6,233 nucleotides of DNA, from positions 1 to 6,233 of the forward strand of contig DNAE01000055.1 in NCBI GenBank assembly GCA_003543635.1. Direction: 5' to 3'. This DNA comes from Clostridiales bacterium (GTDB taxonomy: Bacteria; Bacillota; Clostridia; Saccharofermentanales; Saccharofermentanaceae). The position numbers and the translations under genes were made by a program. Positions within the stretch are counted from its first letter, which is position 1. Each line of letters begins with the position of its first letter. A model generated the notes under the pieces. The model did no database searches. It saw only the letters and a program-made list of their open reading frames with translations, and was not told the DNA's origin. Below are positions 6,043-6,233 of this stretch, in pieces.

Positions 6043-6233
6043 TCAGCCGTCGTCGCTACCCCGGGTTCCGGTATCGTCGTCAGAGTCACCGACCGTCGGG
6101 TCATCGGGGTAAGGCGAGGGGTCGGGATCCGGCTCCGGAGTAGGATCCGGTTCAGGCTCGGAAGTGGGTCCCGCCGTGGGCTCAGACGTGGGTTCCGGCG
6201 TAGGCTCCGATGTGGGCTCCGGCGTGGGCTCCG
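6043..6233 (-). CDS. C-terminal Pro/Glu/Thr-repeat tail of an unidentified protein (partial)
   Basis: An open reading frame enters from the right edge and ends in TGA at 6045-6043; 62 codons are visible. The first 40 residues are tetrapeptide repeats (EPTP, EPTS, EPTA, GPTS, then EPEP/DPTP/EPDP/DPSP), followed by a very acidic tail (PDDPTVGDSDDD...) ending GSDDG. Such low-complexity, extended, negatively charged tails are usual on secreted or surface-anchored proteins of Gram-positive bacteria, but no cell-wall sorting signal is present at the end. The 2-base gap to the cyclase gene shows they share an operon. CHASE2 cyclases are often encoded beside FecR-domain proteins, and this could be one, but no FecR sequence is visible here, so the identity is unknown. 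Confidence 0.7.
   Translation of the reverse strand, partial: EPTPEPTSEPTPEPTSEPTAGPTSEPEPDPTPEPDPDPSPYPDDPTVGDSDDDTGTRGSDDG
6112..6231 (-). repeat. 12-bp tandem repeats encoding E-P-T-P/S tetrapeptides
   Basis: From 6231 down to 6160, six consecutive 12-base units encode EPTP, EPTS, EPTP, EPTS, EPTA and GPTS, partly organised as a 24-base higher unit (EPTPEPTS). From 6159 to 6112 four degenerate units follow (EPEP, DPTP, EPDP, DPSP). The array continues past the right edge. Units differ by synonymous third-base changes (ccc/cct, gag/gaa), so this is an older coding repeat under selection rather than a fresh expansion. Confidence 0.85.

Noticed and set aside
6112..6233. Regular short repeats as a CRISPR array or intergenic minisatellite
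   Set aside because: The units are 12 bases, in frame, without spacers, and vary synonymously; they are coding repeats.

Overview
The window looks like chromosomal DNA from a fairly GC-rich member of the Bacillota, probably a clostridial or Lachnospiraceae-like organism. This rests on strong AGGAGG-type ribosome binding sites, an Lsa/Vga-like ABC-F protein behind a transcription attenuator, and a uniform codon style rich in AGG, ATA and GGG across all genes. The taxonomic call is an inference. No RNA gene, insertion sequence, CRISPR array or origin was seen.

Layout. Positions 1-785 (minus) hold the N-terminal half of a SulP-family anion permease that runs off the left edge. Positions 786-1083 are a divergent control region. 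It holds a likely SulP promoter facing left. Facing right are a near-consensus sigma-70-type promoter, a six-codon leader ORF (MKKTVC), mutually exclusive hairpins, an intrinsic terminator and a perfect Shine-Dalgarno. Positions 1084-2547 (plus) encode a 487-residue ABC-F ATPase of the antibiotic-resistance (ribosome protection) type. Its last 19 bases overlap tail-to-tail with a minus-strand operon that fills the rest of the window. In transcription order that operon is: a protein with a Pro/Glu/Thr-repeat C-terminus (only its end is visible, 6233-6043), a CHASE2-transmembrane-class III adenylate cyclase (6040-4238), and an MBL-GAF-GGDEF fusion protein (4241-2529).

How the genes may work together. 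The operon puts a membrane-anchored, externally sensing cAMP synthase directly upstream of, and overlapping by 4 bases, a probable c-di-GMP synthase. The GAF domain of the second enzyme carries an NK-F-DE pattern like that of cyclic-nucleotide-binding GAF domains, so a cAMP to c-di-GMP relay is an attractive but unproven idea. The metallo-beta-lactamase-fold domain at the front of the diguanylate cyclase is the most unusual architectural element. Independently, the leader of the ABC-F gene can be read as a complete three-state attenuator: the leader peptide codons form arm 1, an antiterminator arm 2 can switch partners, and arm 3 is part of the terminator. This is what would be expected of a resistance gene switched on when a drug stalls ribosomes. 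These two systems are the parts most worth a second look.
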